In this document: positions 43,302 to 52,871 of the stretch, in pieces | Position numbering within the stretch: position 1 is the stretch's first letter | How the letters are laid out: each line of letters opens with the position of its first letter | Assembly (NCBI GenBank): GCA_015068725.1 | Contig: SVKA01000009.1 | Location: forward strand, 1 to 56,806 | DNA from: Oscillospiraceae bacterium | GTDB lineage: Bacteria > Bacillota > Clostridia > UBA1381 > UMGS1253 | Direction: 5' to 3' | DNA length: 56,806 bases | Program-made: the position numbers and the translations under genes | The notes under the pieces: generated by a model | What the model saw: only the letters and a program-made list of their open reading frames with translations | Databases searched by the model: none | Told to the model about the DNA's origin: nothing

Positions 43302-44144
43302 ATGAGGGTATTAATGATTGGCGCACACCAGGATGATAACGAGTTTCGAAACGGGGGACTTGCGAGCAAACTGATAAAAAACGGACATACTGTAGGTTTT
43401 TTAAGTATGTGTAACGGTTGTGGCGGTCATCACATTATGAGTCCTGAGGAAACTGTAAAAACTCGTGCAAAAGAGTCTGCGGCAGTTGCAAAACTTCTTG
43501 GGGTAACTTATGATGTGTGGGATATTGATGACTGTACATTATTTGCAGATGTGCTAACGCGTAAACGCCTTATAAGATATATCCGCAAGTTTAATCCTGA
43601 TTTGATTATTGCACATAGACTAAATGATTACCATGCTGACCACAGAGCATCTGCCCAACTTGTTCAGGACGCTTCGTATCTTCTGACGGTTCCACATGAA
43701 TGTCCTGATGTGCCTGCAATGCGCTTTATGCCTGTAATTATTCATTGCGAGGATAAGTTTACAAATCCGCCGTTCAGAGCTGATATTGTTGTGGATACAG
43801 ACAGCGAAATTGATGTGAAATTGCAGATTGCACATCTTAATGTGTGTCAGGTATATGAGTGGCTCCCGTATACTCATGGCGAAGAAGTGCCAACAGGGGA
43901 GAAAGAACGTTTTGAGTGGCTTAAGGGAATGAATATTACAAGTAAAACGACCGATGAAGAAGTTATGGCAGCAAAGAGAGGTTATGCGGTAAGGTTTGCA
44001 AAAACGGCTGCACGTTTCAGAAAAGAGCTTATAGAAACATACGGCGAAGAGAAAGGCAGCAAGATACGCTATGCCGAGGCGTATGAGGTAAGCGAATACG
44101 GAAAGCCTATGAGTGAAGAAATAAAAAACGAACTCATAAAATAA
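43302..44144 (+). CDS. PIG-L (LmbE)-family deacetylase
   Basis: A 280-residue zinc-dependent de-N-acetylase. AHQDDNEF (His9, Asp11, Asp12) and ADHRAS (His114) are the zinc and catalytic residues. Known members deacetylate GlcNAc-type substrates, including GlcNAc-inositol of mycothiol and GlcNAc-malate of bacillithiol (BshB). The sequence is cytoplasmic. AAGGAG precedes the ATG at 43302. It is 42 bases after the GH99-like gene. The acetyltransferase-like gene further down suggests an acetyl balance on an amino sugar. Confidence 0.85.
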   Translation: MRVLMIGAHQDDNEFRNGGLASKLIKNGHTVGFLSMCNGCGGHHIMSPEETVKTRAKESAAVAKLLGVTYDVWDIDDCTLFADVLTRKRLIRYIRKFNPDLIIAHRLNDYHADHRASAQLVQDASYLLTVPHECPDVPAMRFMPVIIHCEDKFTNPPFRADIVVDTDSEIDVKLQIAHLNVCQVYEWLPYTHGEEVPTGEKERFEWLKGMNITSKTTDEEVMAAKRGYAVRFAKTAARFRKELIETYGEEKGSKIRYAEAYEVSEYGKPMSEEIKNELIK

Positions 44145-44153
44145 CTTAGCAAA

Positions 44154-44190
44154 CAAAATCTGATTTTTATAAGTCGGATTTTGTTTTTTT
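44154..44190 (+). terminator. Terminator after the PIG-L gene
   Basis: CAAAATCTGA and TCGGATTTTG pair with one wobble around a TTTTTATAAG loop, followed by TTTTTTT. Confidence 0.75.
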
Positions 44191-44215
44191 ATATGCATAA
44201 AATTTGTATAAAAGA

Positions 44216-44244
44216 TTGAACTTTGTTTGCTTTTGTGATAAAAT
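44216..44244 (+). promoter_or_regulatory. Promoter of the GHL6/GH151-like gene
   Basis: TTGAAC (44216-44221), 17-base spacer and TAAAAT (44239-44244), about 60 bases before the ATG at 44303. Confidence 0.6.
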
Positions 44245-44302
44245 ACTACATAAGTGTCATATTATAGTGTTTTGATGAAAATTTGTACTGGAGAGAAAAA
44301 GA

Positions 44303-46282
44303 ATGAATAATAAAAAAACATATTTTAAACAAACACATTTGGATTTTCATACATCGCCTGATATCGAGAAAATCGGCTCAAAGTTTACAAAAGAAAACTT
44401 TCAGGAAGCCATAAAAAAAGGCAAGCTTGACAGTATTACTGTTTTTGCAAAATGTCATCATGGTTTGTGTTATTATCCTACAAATGTGGGCATTAGGCAT
44501 CCGCATCTTGATCTTGATTTTACCGGTGCAATGATTGATGCTGCACATGAAATAGGGGTAAGAGCACCTGTTTATATTACGGCAGGTTTTTCGCACGAAG
44601 ACGCAATAACTCATCCCGAGTGGATATCAAAAAATATTGATGGCAGCTATAAGGTTGAAAATGAATATGACCTTAACGCTATGTATGACACGCCAAAAAA
44701 AGACTGCACATGGCATCTTTTGTGTTTAAATGACGGGCCCTATGCAGAGCATATATATGAACTTACAGAAGAAATTTGTCAAAGATATAAAGACTTGGAT
44801 GGACTGTTTTATGATATATGTCTTAAAGGCGATGTATGCTACTGCGACACCTGTGTGCAAGGTATGCGCGAGATGGGCTTGGATCCCAAAAAAGAAAAAG
44901 ATGCGAAAGAATATTTTATCATTAAACGTCGTATATTTATGCAAAAATGTACTGATATTATGAAAAAATATCATTCTGATGCAACAATATTTTTCAATTC
45001 GGGCGGAGCCAATATGGACAAACCTGAATTTCACGAATATCAGACCCATTATGAAATGGAAAATTTGCCAACAGCATGGGGAGGATATGACAAGCTTGCG
45101 CTTCGTTCAAAATTCTTTAAAAACAAAGAAAAATCAATTTTGGCAATGACGGGAAAATTTCATCTTGACTGGGGCGAGTTTGGAGGTTTTAAAACAAAAG
45201 AAGCTCTTAAAGCAGAGATAGCCCAAATGGCAGTTTATGGTGTGGGGGCATCTGTTGGAGATCATATGCATCCGGATGGTGAAATGGAAATGCAAACTTA
45301 TGAGAATATAGGTTATGCATATGATTATCTCGAAAAAGTCGCACCTTTTTGCTATGATGGTGAGATTGTTTCAAATATTGGCGTATACGTTTCTGATGAT
45401 TGGGTAGCCAATGAAGGCATTTCGAGAATCCTTATTGAAAATCAAATTGATTACAGAGTTGTAGACAATAATTGCTTTGAAATATTCGATACAGTCATTA
45501 TATCCGAAGGTGCCGTTATGGATAAAGAGGGTCTTGATGCATTGAATGCATATATCAAAAACGGCGGAAAGGTTCTGCTTATATCTGATGCTCTGGTAAA
45601 AGATGGCGAGTTTCAGATTGATACAGGACTTAAGTATATAGGTGGAGCTGAATTTGACTGTGATTACATAATTGCCAACGAAAGTTATGATGATGTTCCA
45701 AGTGCACCTACACTTTCAAATGTGCCCGGACACAGAACAAAAAATATCGATGCAACAGTTTATGCTCAGATAATGACGCCATATTTTAGTCGTACATATG
45801 GACATTTTTGTGGTCATAAAAACACTCCGCACAATAAAGATTCAAAACTTATGCCCGCAATCGCTAAAAAGGGAAATGTTGTTTATATTGCTAATTCGCT
45901 TCCTAAACAATATAGATTATATGGTTCGGTTTTTCATAAACGATATTTTATGCATGCGTTAAACCTTATATATTCGGGTTCGCTTTTAAAGGTTTCGGGC
46001 ATTGGCTCGCAAGGAAGATGTACTATGATTGAGCAACCGCATCTGAACAGATATTGTATTAATATGCTATATATAAATCCTGTAATCAGAGGCCAGGCGG
46101 GAATAATTGAAGATATTATGCCTGTATACAATATACAAACAACGCTCAGAACAGATAAAAAAATCAAGAATATCTATATTGGGCTGACAAATGAAAAAAT
46201 AGATTTTATACAAAATCAACAAGAGGTTTCGTTTGTGGTACCAAAACTTGAATGTCATACTTCGATAGTTGTTGAATATTAA
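44303..46282 (+). CDS. GHL6/GH151-like glycoside hydrolase (alpha-L-fucosidase-type)
   Basis: A 659-residue protein. The N-terminal HLDFHTSPDIEKIG, FAKCHHGLCYYPTN and DGLFYDICL segments match the GHL6-type barrel seen in GH151 alpha-L-fucosidases and relatives. The cysteines of CYCDTCVQG lie just after. The middle (about 350-480) has a Rossmann-like beta-galactosidase trimerisation-type domain (ALNAYIKNGGKVLLISD), and the end is a small beta domain. There is no signal peptide. ATG follows GGAGAG. It starts a new transcript 159 bases after the PIG-L gene, then an AAC(3)-like gene. Fucose as substrate is only an inference. Confidence 0.65.
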   Translation: MNNKKTYFKQTHLDFHTSPDIEKIGSKFTKENFQEAIKKGKLDSITVFAKCHHGLCYYPTNVGIRHPHLDLDFTGAMIDAAHEIGVRAPVYITAGFSHEDAITHPEWISKNIDGSYKVENEYDLNAMYDTPKKDCTWHLLCLNDGPYAEHIYELTEEICQRYKDLDGLFYDICLKGDVCYCDTCVQGMREMGLDPKKEKDAKEYFIIKRRIFMQKCTDIMKKYHSDATIFFNSGGANMDKPEFHEYQTHYEMENLPTAWGGYDKLALRSKFFKNKEKSILAMTGKFHLDWGEFGGFKTKEALKAEIAQMAVYGVGASVGDHMHPDGEMEMQTYENIGYAYDYLEKVAPFCYDGEIVSNIGVYVSDDWVANEGISRILIENQIDYRVVDNNCFEIFDTVIISEGAVMDKEGLDALNAYIKNGGKVLLISDALVKDGEFQIDTGLKYIGGAEFDCDYIIANESYDDVPSAPTLSNVPGHRTKNIDATVYAQIMTPYFSRTYGHFCGHKNTPHNKDSKLMPAIAKKGNVVYIANSLPKQYRLYGSVFHKRYFMHALNLIYSGSLLKVSGIGSQGRCTMIEQPHLNRYCINMLYINPVIRGQAGIIEDIMPVYNIQTTLRTDKKIKNIYIGLTNEKIDFIQNQQEVSFVVPKLECHTSIVVEY

Positions 46283-46302
46283 AGGTTGTGGAGAAGACTA
46301 AG

Positions 46303-47067
46303 ATGAATAATAAAGATTACACAAGGCTCAAAGAAGATCTTCTTAATTTAGGAATAAAAAGTGGCGATGATATTATAGTTCATTCTGCTTATAAAAAGCT
46401 TGGCGGAGTAGATGGTGGAATAGAAACGGTTATAAAGGCGCTTATTTCAGTTGTTGGCGATAGCGGAACACTTCTGTTTCCGACTCTAAGCCACAGATTT
46501 GTAAATCCGTCCCCGCCTGTGAACAATCCTGTATTTGATGTGAGAAATACGCCTTCATGTGTAGGTGCAATGGCCAATGTTTTTATGACATTTGAAGGTG
46601 TAAAGTGCAGTCTTCACCCAACGCACTCTGCCTGTGCACTTGGTGCAAGACAAGATGAATACATAAAAGGTCATGAGCTTGACGATGAGCCCGTTGGACC
46701 AAATTCTCCGTTTTTTAAGCTTGGAAAGCTTGGAGGTAAGATTTTGTTTTTGGGTTGCTCTACCGATTCGAACACATCTATGCATGGAGTTGAGGAATAT
46801 GCAAGTGCGCCATACGTATTAAGTAAAGATACAAAAAGATATGTTATGATTGATGAATTGGGGAACAGAATTGAAAAAGATTATAGATATCATTATATAA
46901 GTCAAAATGGATTTGCACAGCGTTATTCAAGACTTGAAAACCTTATGGAGTTTAAGAGGGGAAATGTCCTCGAAGCGCCGTGTGCAGTTGTAGACTGTCG
47001 CACTATGTGGGATGTTGGCGTAAAAAAAATAAAACAGGATACATATTATTTTGTAGAAAAAATTTGA
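46303..47067 (+). CDS. AAC(3)-family N-acetyltransferase-like protein
   Basis: A 254-residue member of the AAC(3)/YokD fold. Conserved IIVHSAYKKLGGVDGG, GTLLFPTLS, HPTHSACALGA and VGPNSPFFKLG motifs are present. The family acetylates amino groups of aminoglycosides with acetyl-CoA. Close relatives in sugar clusters are probably not resistance genes but modify an amino sugar. ATG at 46303 has GGAG nine bases before it; a GTG five codons upstream has no well-spaced site. It follows the GHL6 gene by 20 bases and precedes a cyclophilin by ten. Confidence 0.8.
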   Translation: MNNKDYTRLKEDLLNLGIKSGDDIIVHSAYKKLGGVDGGIETVIKALISVVGDSGTLLFPTLSHRFVNPSPPVNNPVFDVRNTPSCVGAMANVFMTFEGVKCSLHPTHSACALGARQDEYIKGHELDDEPVGPNSPFFKLGKLGGKILFLGCSTDSNTSMHGVEEYASAPYVLSKDTKRYVMIDELGNRIEKDYRYHYISQNGFAQRYSRLENLMEFKRGNVLEAPCAVVDCRTMWDVGVKKIKQDTYYFVEKI

Positions 47068-47077
47068 GGTGTGAAAG

Positions 47078-48133
47078 ATGAAAAAAATTATTTCGTGTGT
47101 GTTGATTTGTGTATTTATATTGTCGCTTTTTACATTTCCTGTTGCGAGTGAAGAAGCAATAACAGTTATGGTAAATGGCGAAACGCTTGAAAGTGATGTG
47201 CCTGCACAGACTTTGCCGGTTTATGACGAACAAGGCGGCTATGTCGGCGACAGAGTTATGGTTCCGCTCCGCGCCATCAGCGAAAAATTGAATGCAGATG
47301 TATATTGGGACGATGAAACCTGCGGCATTACATTATACAGAAAGAACAATCTGTATATTATGTGGGAGGGGATGGATACGGCTTTTCACCTCGAAGGACT
47401 TGATTTGAACAAAAGCTATACAATGGATGTTGCCCCCACCGTTATTGATGACAGAACCTTGGTTCCTGCAAGAGCCGTTGCCGAGATTTTAGGGGCAACT
47501 GTCAATTGGATAGAGGAAACGAATACGGTTGATATTAGTTATGAGCTCGGTGAAATAGAGGAAAACGCTACACTTGCACAGCAATGTAATGCTTATCAAT
47601 ATGTGCTAAACGATTTGTATGACGAATACAAAGCTTATGCAAATGGCAGTGCCCAAAAGACAACAGGTAAAATTATTTTAGAAAGCGGCGATGAAATCAA
47701 ATTTGAAGTATATCCGCAGATAGCACCCCAAACGGCAAATAATTTTATCTTTCTTGCAAAAGAGGGCTTTTATGACGGAACGGTATTTCACCGTGTCATA
47801 AAGGATTTTATGGCTCAGGGCGGCGCTTACGACACAACATATACATATAAACCAAGCCATGTGGTTGCGGGTGAGTTTATAATGAACGGATATTTGAATT
47901 TGATTGGACACAAAAGAGGTGTTATTTCTCTTGCAAGAGCAGATGATTACAATTCAGGTTCAAGTCAGTTCTTTATTGTGCAAAAGGATTCACAGTTTTT
48001 AGATGGCGGTTATGCAGCTTTTGGCTTAGTTACCGAAGGAATGGATATTGTGGATAAAATATGCGATGTAGAAACTGACGAAAATGATAAACCGATTGAT
48101 ATGGTAGTTATAAAGCAGATTATAATTGATTGA
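47078..48133 (+). CDS. Secreted cyclophilin with N-terminal stalk domain
   Basis: A 351-residue exported peptidyl-prolyl isomerase. Residues 1-25 form a signal peptide. Residues 28-160 resemble a copper amine oxidase N-terminal-like (stalk) domain with VPLRAISEKLNADVYW and VPARAVAEILGATVNW, a doubled motif common in Firmicutes surface proteins. Residues 175-350 form the cyclophilin domain with TVFHRVIKDFMAQGG and SSQFFIVQ. ATG follows GAGGTG. It helps folding of exported proteins. The stalk domain may bind the wall. It lies ten bases after the AAC(3)-like gene but need not share its function. Confidence 0.9.
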   Translation: MKKIISCVLICVFILSLFTFPVASEEAITVMVNGETLESDVPAQTLPVYDEQGGYVGDRVMVPLRAISEKLNADVYWDDETCGITLYRKNNLYIMWEGMDTAFHLEGLDLNKSYTMDVAPTVIDDRTLVPARAVAEILGATVNWIEETNTVDISYELGEIEENATLAQQCNAYQYVLNDLYDEYKAYANGSAQKTTGKIILESGDEIKFEVYPQIAPQTANNFIFLAKEGFYDGTVFHRVIKDFMAQGGAYDTTYTYKPSHVVAGEFIMNGYLNLIGHKRGVISLARADDYNSGSSQFFIVQKDSQFLDGGYAAFGLVTEGMDIVDKICDVETDENDKPIDMVVIKQIIID

Positions 48134-48169
48134 TAAAATTATTGCATAAATTACGAAAGGCGGTTACTT

Positions 48170-49528
48170 ATGAATAACGAAAACAGAAGCAGTTTTACAG
48201 GCAAGATAGGTTTTGTCCTTGCGGCAGCGGGTTCGGCTGTCGGTCTTGGAAATATATGGAGATTTCCATATCTTGCGGCAAAATATGGTGGAGGTATATT
48301 TCTTTTAGTTTATATCGTTCTTGCGATTACATTTGGTTTTGCACTTATGACAGCTGAAATTGCTATTGGAAGAAAAACAGGACTTAGTTCTATTGAAGCT
48401 TTTAAAAAGCTTGACAAGAGATTTTCGTTTATCGGATATCTTGGCGCAATCGTTCCTGTCATCATTCTTCCTTACTATTCGGTTATTGGCGGTTGGGTTA
48501 CAAAATACCTTGTTGCCTTTGTGTCAGGTGGCGCAAGTGCTGCTGCACAGGATGCATATTTTGGAAATTTTATATCTCAAACGGGTGAACCGATACTCTG
48601 GTTTTCTATATTTTTGGGTATTACAGCGATTATTGTACTTTGCGGAGTAGAGAAGGGTATTGAAAAAGTAAGCAAGTTTATGATGCCTGTATTGATTGCG
48701 CTTTCAATAGTTATTGCTGTTTATTCGGTATGCTTGCCCGGTGCTATGGAAGGCGTTAAGTACTATCTGATGCCTGATTTTAGCAAATTTTCAGTTACTA
48801 CTGTTCTTGCTGCAATGGGACAGCTTTTCTATTCAATGTCGCTTGCTATGGGTATTATGATTACATATGGCTCATATATGAAAAAAGATGTCAGTCTTGA
48901 ATCTTCTGTTACTCAAATAGAGATTTTCGATACCGGCATAGCATTTTTGGCAGGACTTATGATTATTCCTGCAGTATTTGTTTTCTCGGGTGGTACACCT
49001 GAAGCTCTTGGAAAAGGTCCGAGCCTTATGTTCGTTACTCTTCCAAAGGTTTTTGAAACTATGGCAGGCGGTACATATATAGGAATAGCGTTTTTCTTGC
49101 TCGTGCTTTTTGCAGCACTTACATCGTCAATTTCGCTTATGGAAACCGTTGTTTCGATAGTGTGTGATAAGCTTCAGATAAAAAGAACGTTGTCTTGTTT
49201 GATAGTACTTGCACTGTCAGTAGTATTGGGACTTCTTTCTACACTTGGATATGGCATTTGGGCCGAGGTTAAAATCATAGGTCTTCAATTCCTTGATTTC
49301 TTTGATTTTATCAGCAACAGCGTGCTTATGCCTATAGTTGCATTCTTTACTTGCGTATTTGTAGGATATGTTATTAAACCCCAGTCAATTATAGAAGAGG
49401 TTGAGCTTAGTGGTAAATTCAAGAGAAAAGCATTATTCAATGTTGTTATAAAATATCTTGCGCCTGTATGTATAATACTTATTTTGGTATCTTCTGTTCT
49501 TGACGCGTTTGGTATATTTAAAATATAA
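48170..49528 (+). CDS. Sodium-dependent NSS-family transporter
   Basis: A 452-residue protein with 11-12 helices. The first helix contains GLGNIWRFPYLAAKYGGG, the sodium and substrate site of NSS (neurotransmitter:sodium symporter, LeuT-like) proteins. Bacterial members import amino acids, such as leucine, tryptophan or tyrosine. ATG follows GAAAGGCGG. A terminator-like hairpin ends it. The substrate cannot be told, but a role in amino-acid uptake fits the peptidase genes in the region. Confidence 0.93.
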   Translation: MNNENRSSFTGKIGFVLAAAGSAVGLGNIWRFPYLAAKYGGGIFLLVYIVLAITFGFALMTAEIAIGRKTGLSSIEAFKKLDKRFSFIGYLGAIVPVIILPYYSVIGGWVTKYLVAFVSGGASAAAQDAYFGNFISQTGEPILWFSIFLGITAIIVLCGVEKGIEKVSKFMMPVLIALSIVIAVYSVCLPGAMEGVKYYLMPDFSKFSVTTVLAAMGQLFYSMSLAMGIMITYGSYMKKDVSLESSVTQIEIFDTGIAFLAGLMIIPAVFVFSGGTPEALGKGPSLMFVTLPKVFETMAGGTYIGIAFFLLVLFAALTSSISLMETVVSIVCDKLQIKRTLSCLIVLALSVVLGLLSTLGYGIWAEVKIIGLQFLDFFDFISNSVLMPIVAFFTCVFVGYVIKPQSIIEEVELSGKFKRKALFNVVIKYLAPVCIILILVSSVLDAFGIFKI

Positions 49529-49535
49529 AAATTTA

Positions 49536-49572
49536 CAAAAAAAGATAATGCATTTTTGCATTTTCTTTTTTC
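49536..49572 (+). terminator. Terminator after the NSS gene
   Basis: AAAAAAGATAATGCA and TGCATTTTCTTTTTT form an imperfect stem with a T-run, eight bases after the stop codon. Confidence 0.65.
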
Positions 49573-49610
49573 GTTGTAAAGCATAAAAAATAACATAAGG
49601 AGTGCGAAAA

Positions 49611-51269
49611 TTGAGCAAAAACTATTTAAAACCAAAACTTTTTTCTGTTATGAAAACGTATACCAAGGAGCAGTTTCTAAAAGATGTAATTGCGGGCATA
49701 ATTGTAGCAATTATTGCGTTGCCACTTTCAATCGCTCTGGCGCTTGCATCGGGTGTTGAACCTGCGTGCGGCGTATATACGGCGATTGCGGCAGGATTTG
49801 TCGTTTCGTTTTTGGGTGGAAGCAGAATTCAGATTGCAGGACCGACGGCTGCATTTGCAACGATTGTAGCAGGAATTGTCGCAACTCAGGGAATGGATGG
49901 ATTGTTTCTTGCAACAATTATGGCGGGAATTCTTCTTATACTAATGGGTGTTTTCAAGCTTGGTGGACTCATTAAATTTATTCCGTATACAATCACTACC
50001 GGCTTTACATCAGGTATTGCCCTTACGATTCTTATAGGGCAGATAAAAGATTTTCTTGGCCTTACATACGCAAGTGGAGTAAAACCCGTCGAAACAATAG
50101 AAAAGCTTGTGGCGAATTTTGAAGCGATAGGCACATTTAGCCCTCAGGCACTTTTGGTCGGCATAGTATGTCTTGCTATTTTGATAATCTATCCTAAATT
50201 CGAAAAAAAGATTCCACCATCGCTTATCTCTGTTATAGTCGGAGTTTTGATGGTAAAGTTTATCCCGGGACTTGATGAAGGTGTTTTCACAATAGGGGAG
50301 CTTTACACAATACCTGCCGGTCTTCCAAAAATTGATTTTGCAGGGATGGATTTTAGCTTTGCAAAAATCAGTGCAGTTTTTCCAAATGCTGTAACAATAG
50401 CCATTCTCGCTGCTATTGAGTCGCTTCTTTCGTGCGTAGTTGCCGACAGTATGGTTAACTCAAAGCACAACTCAAATGCAGAGCTTGTTGCACAAGGTGC
50501 GGGAAATATAGCATCCGTGCTTTTTGGCGGCATACCTGCCACAGGTGCTATTGCACGTACTGCTGCCAACGCAAAAAATGGTGGCAGAACGCCAATTTCA
50601 GGAATGGTTCACTCGGTAGTACTACTTCTTGTACTCTTGTTTTTGATGCCGTATGCAGGTCTTATTCCAATGCCTGCAATTGCCGCAATACTATTTATGG
50701 TTGCATACAATATGAGTGAGTGGAAGAAGTTTGTGTCCGTTATAAAGTCAGCACCAAAGAGCGATATTATTGTAATGGTTACAACCTTTGCACTTACAGT
50801 TATTTTCGACCTTGTTATAGCAATCGAAGTGGGAATGATTCTTGCAGCGATGCTGTTTTTAAAGCGTATGAGCGACGAAACCGAGGTTACGGGCTGGAAA
50901 TACAACGAAGAGGAAACCGATAAAGAGAGCCTCGAACTTAAAAACGTACCAAAGCATGTGCGCGTATATGAAATAAGTGGTCCGTTATTCTTTGGCGCGG
51001 CAGATAAAATTCTCGATATCACATTTAAAGATTATACACGTTGTCTTGTTTTGCGTATGAGAGCAGTTAACGCGCTCGATGCAACCGCGCTTAACTCTCT
51101 GGATATGCTCAGAAAAAAATGTGAACAAAAGGGTATCAGTATGGTTTTATCGCACGTTAATTCACAACCACTTGCAGTGATGAAAAAGAGTGGGTTTTAT
51201 GACAAAGTCGGTGCACAATATTTTTGCAAGCATATAGATGAGGCTCTTGAAGTTGCCACAAAACTGTAA
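49611..51269 (+). CDS. SulP-family anion transporter with STAS domain
   Basis: A 552-residue transporter from TTG at 49611, with AAGGAG eight bases before it; a GTG at 49602 would overlap that site. The membrane part (about 15-420) carries ALPLSIALALASG and VASVLFGGIPATGAIARTA-like motifs, split at the helix ends, that bind anions. A cytoplasmic STAS domain (about 440-550) follows, including RAVNALDATALNSL. SulP proteins carry sulfate, bicarbonate or dicarboxylates. The substrate is open. Confidence 0.92.
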   Translation: MSKNYLKPKLFSVMKTYTKEQFLKDVIAGIIVAIIALPLSIALALASGVEPACGVYTAIAAGFVVSFLGGSRIQIAGPTAAFATIVAGIVATQGMDGLFLATIMAGILLILMGVFKLGGLIKFIPYTITTGFTSGIALTILIGQIKDFLGLTYASGVKPVETIEKLVANFEAIGTFSPQALLVGIVCLAILIIYPKFEKKIPPSLISVIVGVLMVKFIPGLDEGVFTIGELYTIPAGLPKIDFAGMDFSFAKISAVFPNAVTIAILAAIESLLSCVVADSMVNSKHNSNAELVAQGAGNIASVLFGGIPATGAIARTAANAKNGGRTPISGMVHSVVLLLVLLFLMPYAGLIPMPAIAAILFMVAYNMSEWKKFVSVIKSAPKSDIIVMVTTFALTVIFDLVIAIEVGMILAAMLFLKRMSDETEVTGWKYNEEETDKESLELKNVPKHVRVYEISGPLFFGAADKILDITFKDYTRCLVLRMRAVNALDATALNSLDMLRKKCEQKGISMVLSHVNSQPLAVMKKSGFYDKVGAQYFCKHIDEALEVATKL

Positions 51270-51351
51270 AAGAGCGCTGTTTGGAATATATGGATATAAC
51301 TTGACTGAATGGTAAAACATATAAATGGTAGCAAAAAAACGGAGGGACAAT

Positions 51352-52794
51352 ATGGGAAAGCTTTCACATCTTAAGCCGGATGATGTTTTTTCTTATTTTG
51401 AAGAATTGTGCTCTATTCCGCATGGTTCGGGTAATATGGAAAAAATCAGCAGTTATTGTTTGGATTTTGCAAAAAAACATAATCTGTGGGCACATAGGGA
51501 TGAAGCAAACAATGTTATAATAAAGAAAGATGCTTCGCGTGGTTATGAAAATACGAAGCCGATTATTTTGCAGGGACATCTTGATATGGTTTGCCAAAAA
51601 AATCCTGACATATCAATACAGTTTGAAACCGATGGCCTTGATATTTTTGAAGATGGTAAATATATCAAAGCAAAAGGGACTACACTTGGTGCGGATAACG
51701 GTATTGCCGTAGCAATGATTATGGCAATTTTGGCTGATAAAACGCTTTCACATCCACCGATTGAAGCTGTTTTTACAACAGATGAAGAAATTGGTATGAT
51801 TGGTGCAAGCGCTCTTGATATGTCATTGCTTCAAGGAAAACGGATGATTAATATTGATTCTGAAGATCCGTCAGTTGTAACTGTTTCGTGTGCAGGAGGC
51901 AGCGAGTTTGGAATAAGGTTTCCGATAAAACGTGAAAAACGTCAAGGTAAAATTGTAGAATTGACAATAGGTGGCCTTCGCGGAGGACATTCCGGAGTTG
52001 AAATTAATAGCGGAAGATTAAACGCAAATGTTTTAATGGGAAGATTGCTTCATCATCTCAGGTCGGAATGTTATTTTGACATTATCAGCATAGACGGCGG
52101 CGACAAAGGGAATGCTATTCCAATAAGTTGTGTTGCCAGATTATGCATGGACGATACTGAAAAATTTGCTCTACAATGTAATGAATACGCCAAAACCATT
52201 CGTGAGGAAATAAAGGGAAGCGAACCTGATTTTTACTTGGAAACAAAGGTTTGTGATATATCAGCAACCAACGTGTTACAACCAATATTGAGCGAGCAGC
52301 TTTTACACACGCTCATCCTTGCGCCAAACGGCGTTGTGCAGATGAGTGCAGAAATTGACAATCTTGTTGAAACATCGTTAAATATGGGCATTGTAAGCAC
52401 AAAACAAGACGAAATTTATTTGTTATTTGCCTTGCGCAGTAATAAAATTACAGCTCTTTCATATTTAGAAGAAAGACTTATGACATTTTTTGCTAAAATG
52501 GATTGTGAAACCGAAACGGGTGGATATTATCCGCCGTGGGAATATAAAAAAGATTCATCTTTGCGAGATATTTATACTGAGAAATACAAACAAAAAAAAG
52601 GCGTACAACCGCGCGTTGAGGCGATACATGCCGGTCTTGAATGTGGTGTTTTTGCGAAAAACATTTCCGGATTTGATTGTATTTCTATTGGACCTGAGAT
52701 GTTTAATATTCATACCACACATGAAAGACTAAGCATCGACAGTACCAAAGAAATATACGAAATTATTTGCTTGGTACTTGAGGATTTAAAATAG
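51352..52794 (+). CDS. pepD: Aminoacyl-histidine dipeptidase (PepD, M20C)
   Basis: A 480-residue M20C dipeptidase cleaving dipeptides such as carnosine-type and other Xaa-His dipeptides. Metal-binding motifs are LQGHLDMVCQ, LGADNGI, and DEEIGMIGA. The lid has GGLRGGHSGVEI. The C-terminal CISIGPEMFNIHTTHE carries the last histidine ligand. ATG at 51352 follows CGGAGGG; an in-frame ATG nine codons upstream lacks a site. There is no signal peptide. It is placed just before the OPT oligopeptide transporter, suggesting import followed by cleavage. Confidence 0.93.
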   Translation: MGKLSHLKPDDVFSYFEELCSIPHGSGNMEKISSYCLDFAKKHNLWAHRDEANNVIIKKDASRGYENTKPIILQGHLDMVCQKNPDISIQFETDGLDIFEDGKYIKAKGTTLGADNGIAVAMIMAILADKTLSHPPIEAVFTTDEEIGMIGASALDMSLLQGKRMINIDSEDPSVVTVSCAGGSEFGIRFPIKREKRQGKIVELTIGGLRGGHSGVEINSGRLNANVLMGRLLHHLRSECYFDIISIDGGDKGNAIPISCVARLCMDDTEKFALQCNEYAKTIREEIKGSEPDFYLETKVCDISATNVLQPILSEQLLHTLILAPNGVVQMSAEIDNLVETSLNMGIVSTKQDEIYLLFALRSNKITALSYLEERLMTFFAKMDCETETGGYYPPWEYKKDSSLRDIYTEKYKQKKGVQPRVEAIHAGLECGVFAKNISGFDCISIGPEMFNIHTTHERLSIDSTKEIYEIICLVLEDLK

Positions 52795-52871
52795 TTTAAT
52801 TTTGTTTGCGTTTTTTGTCAATATATGTTACAATAAGACAAAATGCGTTTGTATAGCAAGAAACGGGGGAA

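Noticed and set aside
46303-47067. Acquired aminoglycoside resistance gene
   Set aside because: There is no mobile element, integron or foreign composition nearby; the setting is a sugar cassette. Reported as an AAC(3)-like acetyltransferase of unknown substrate.
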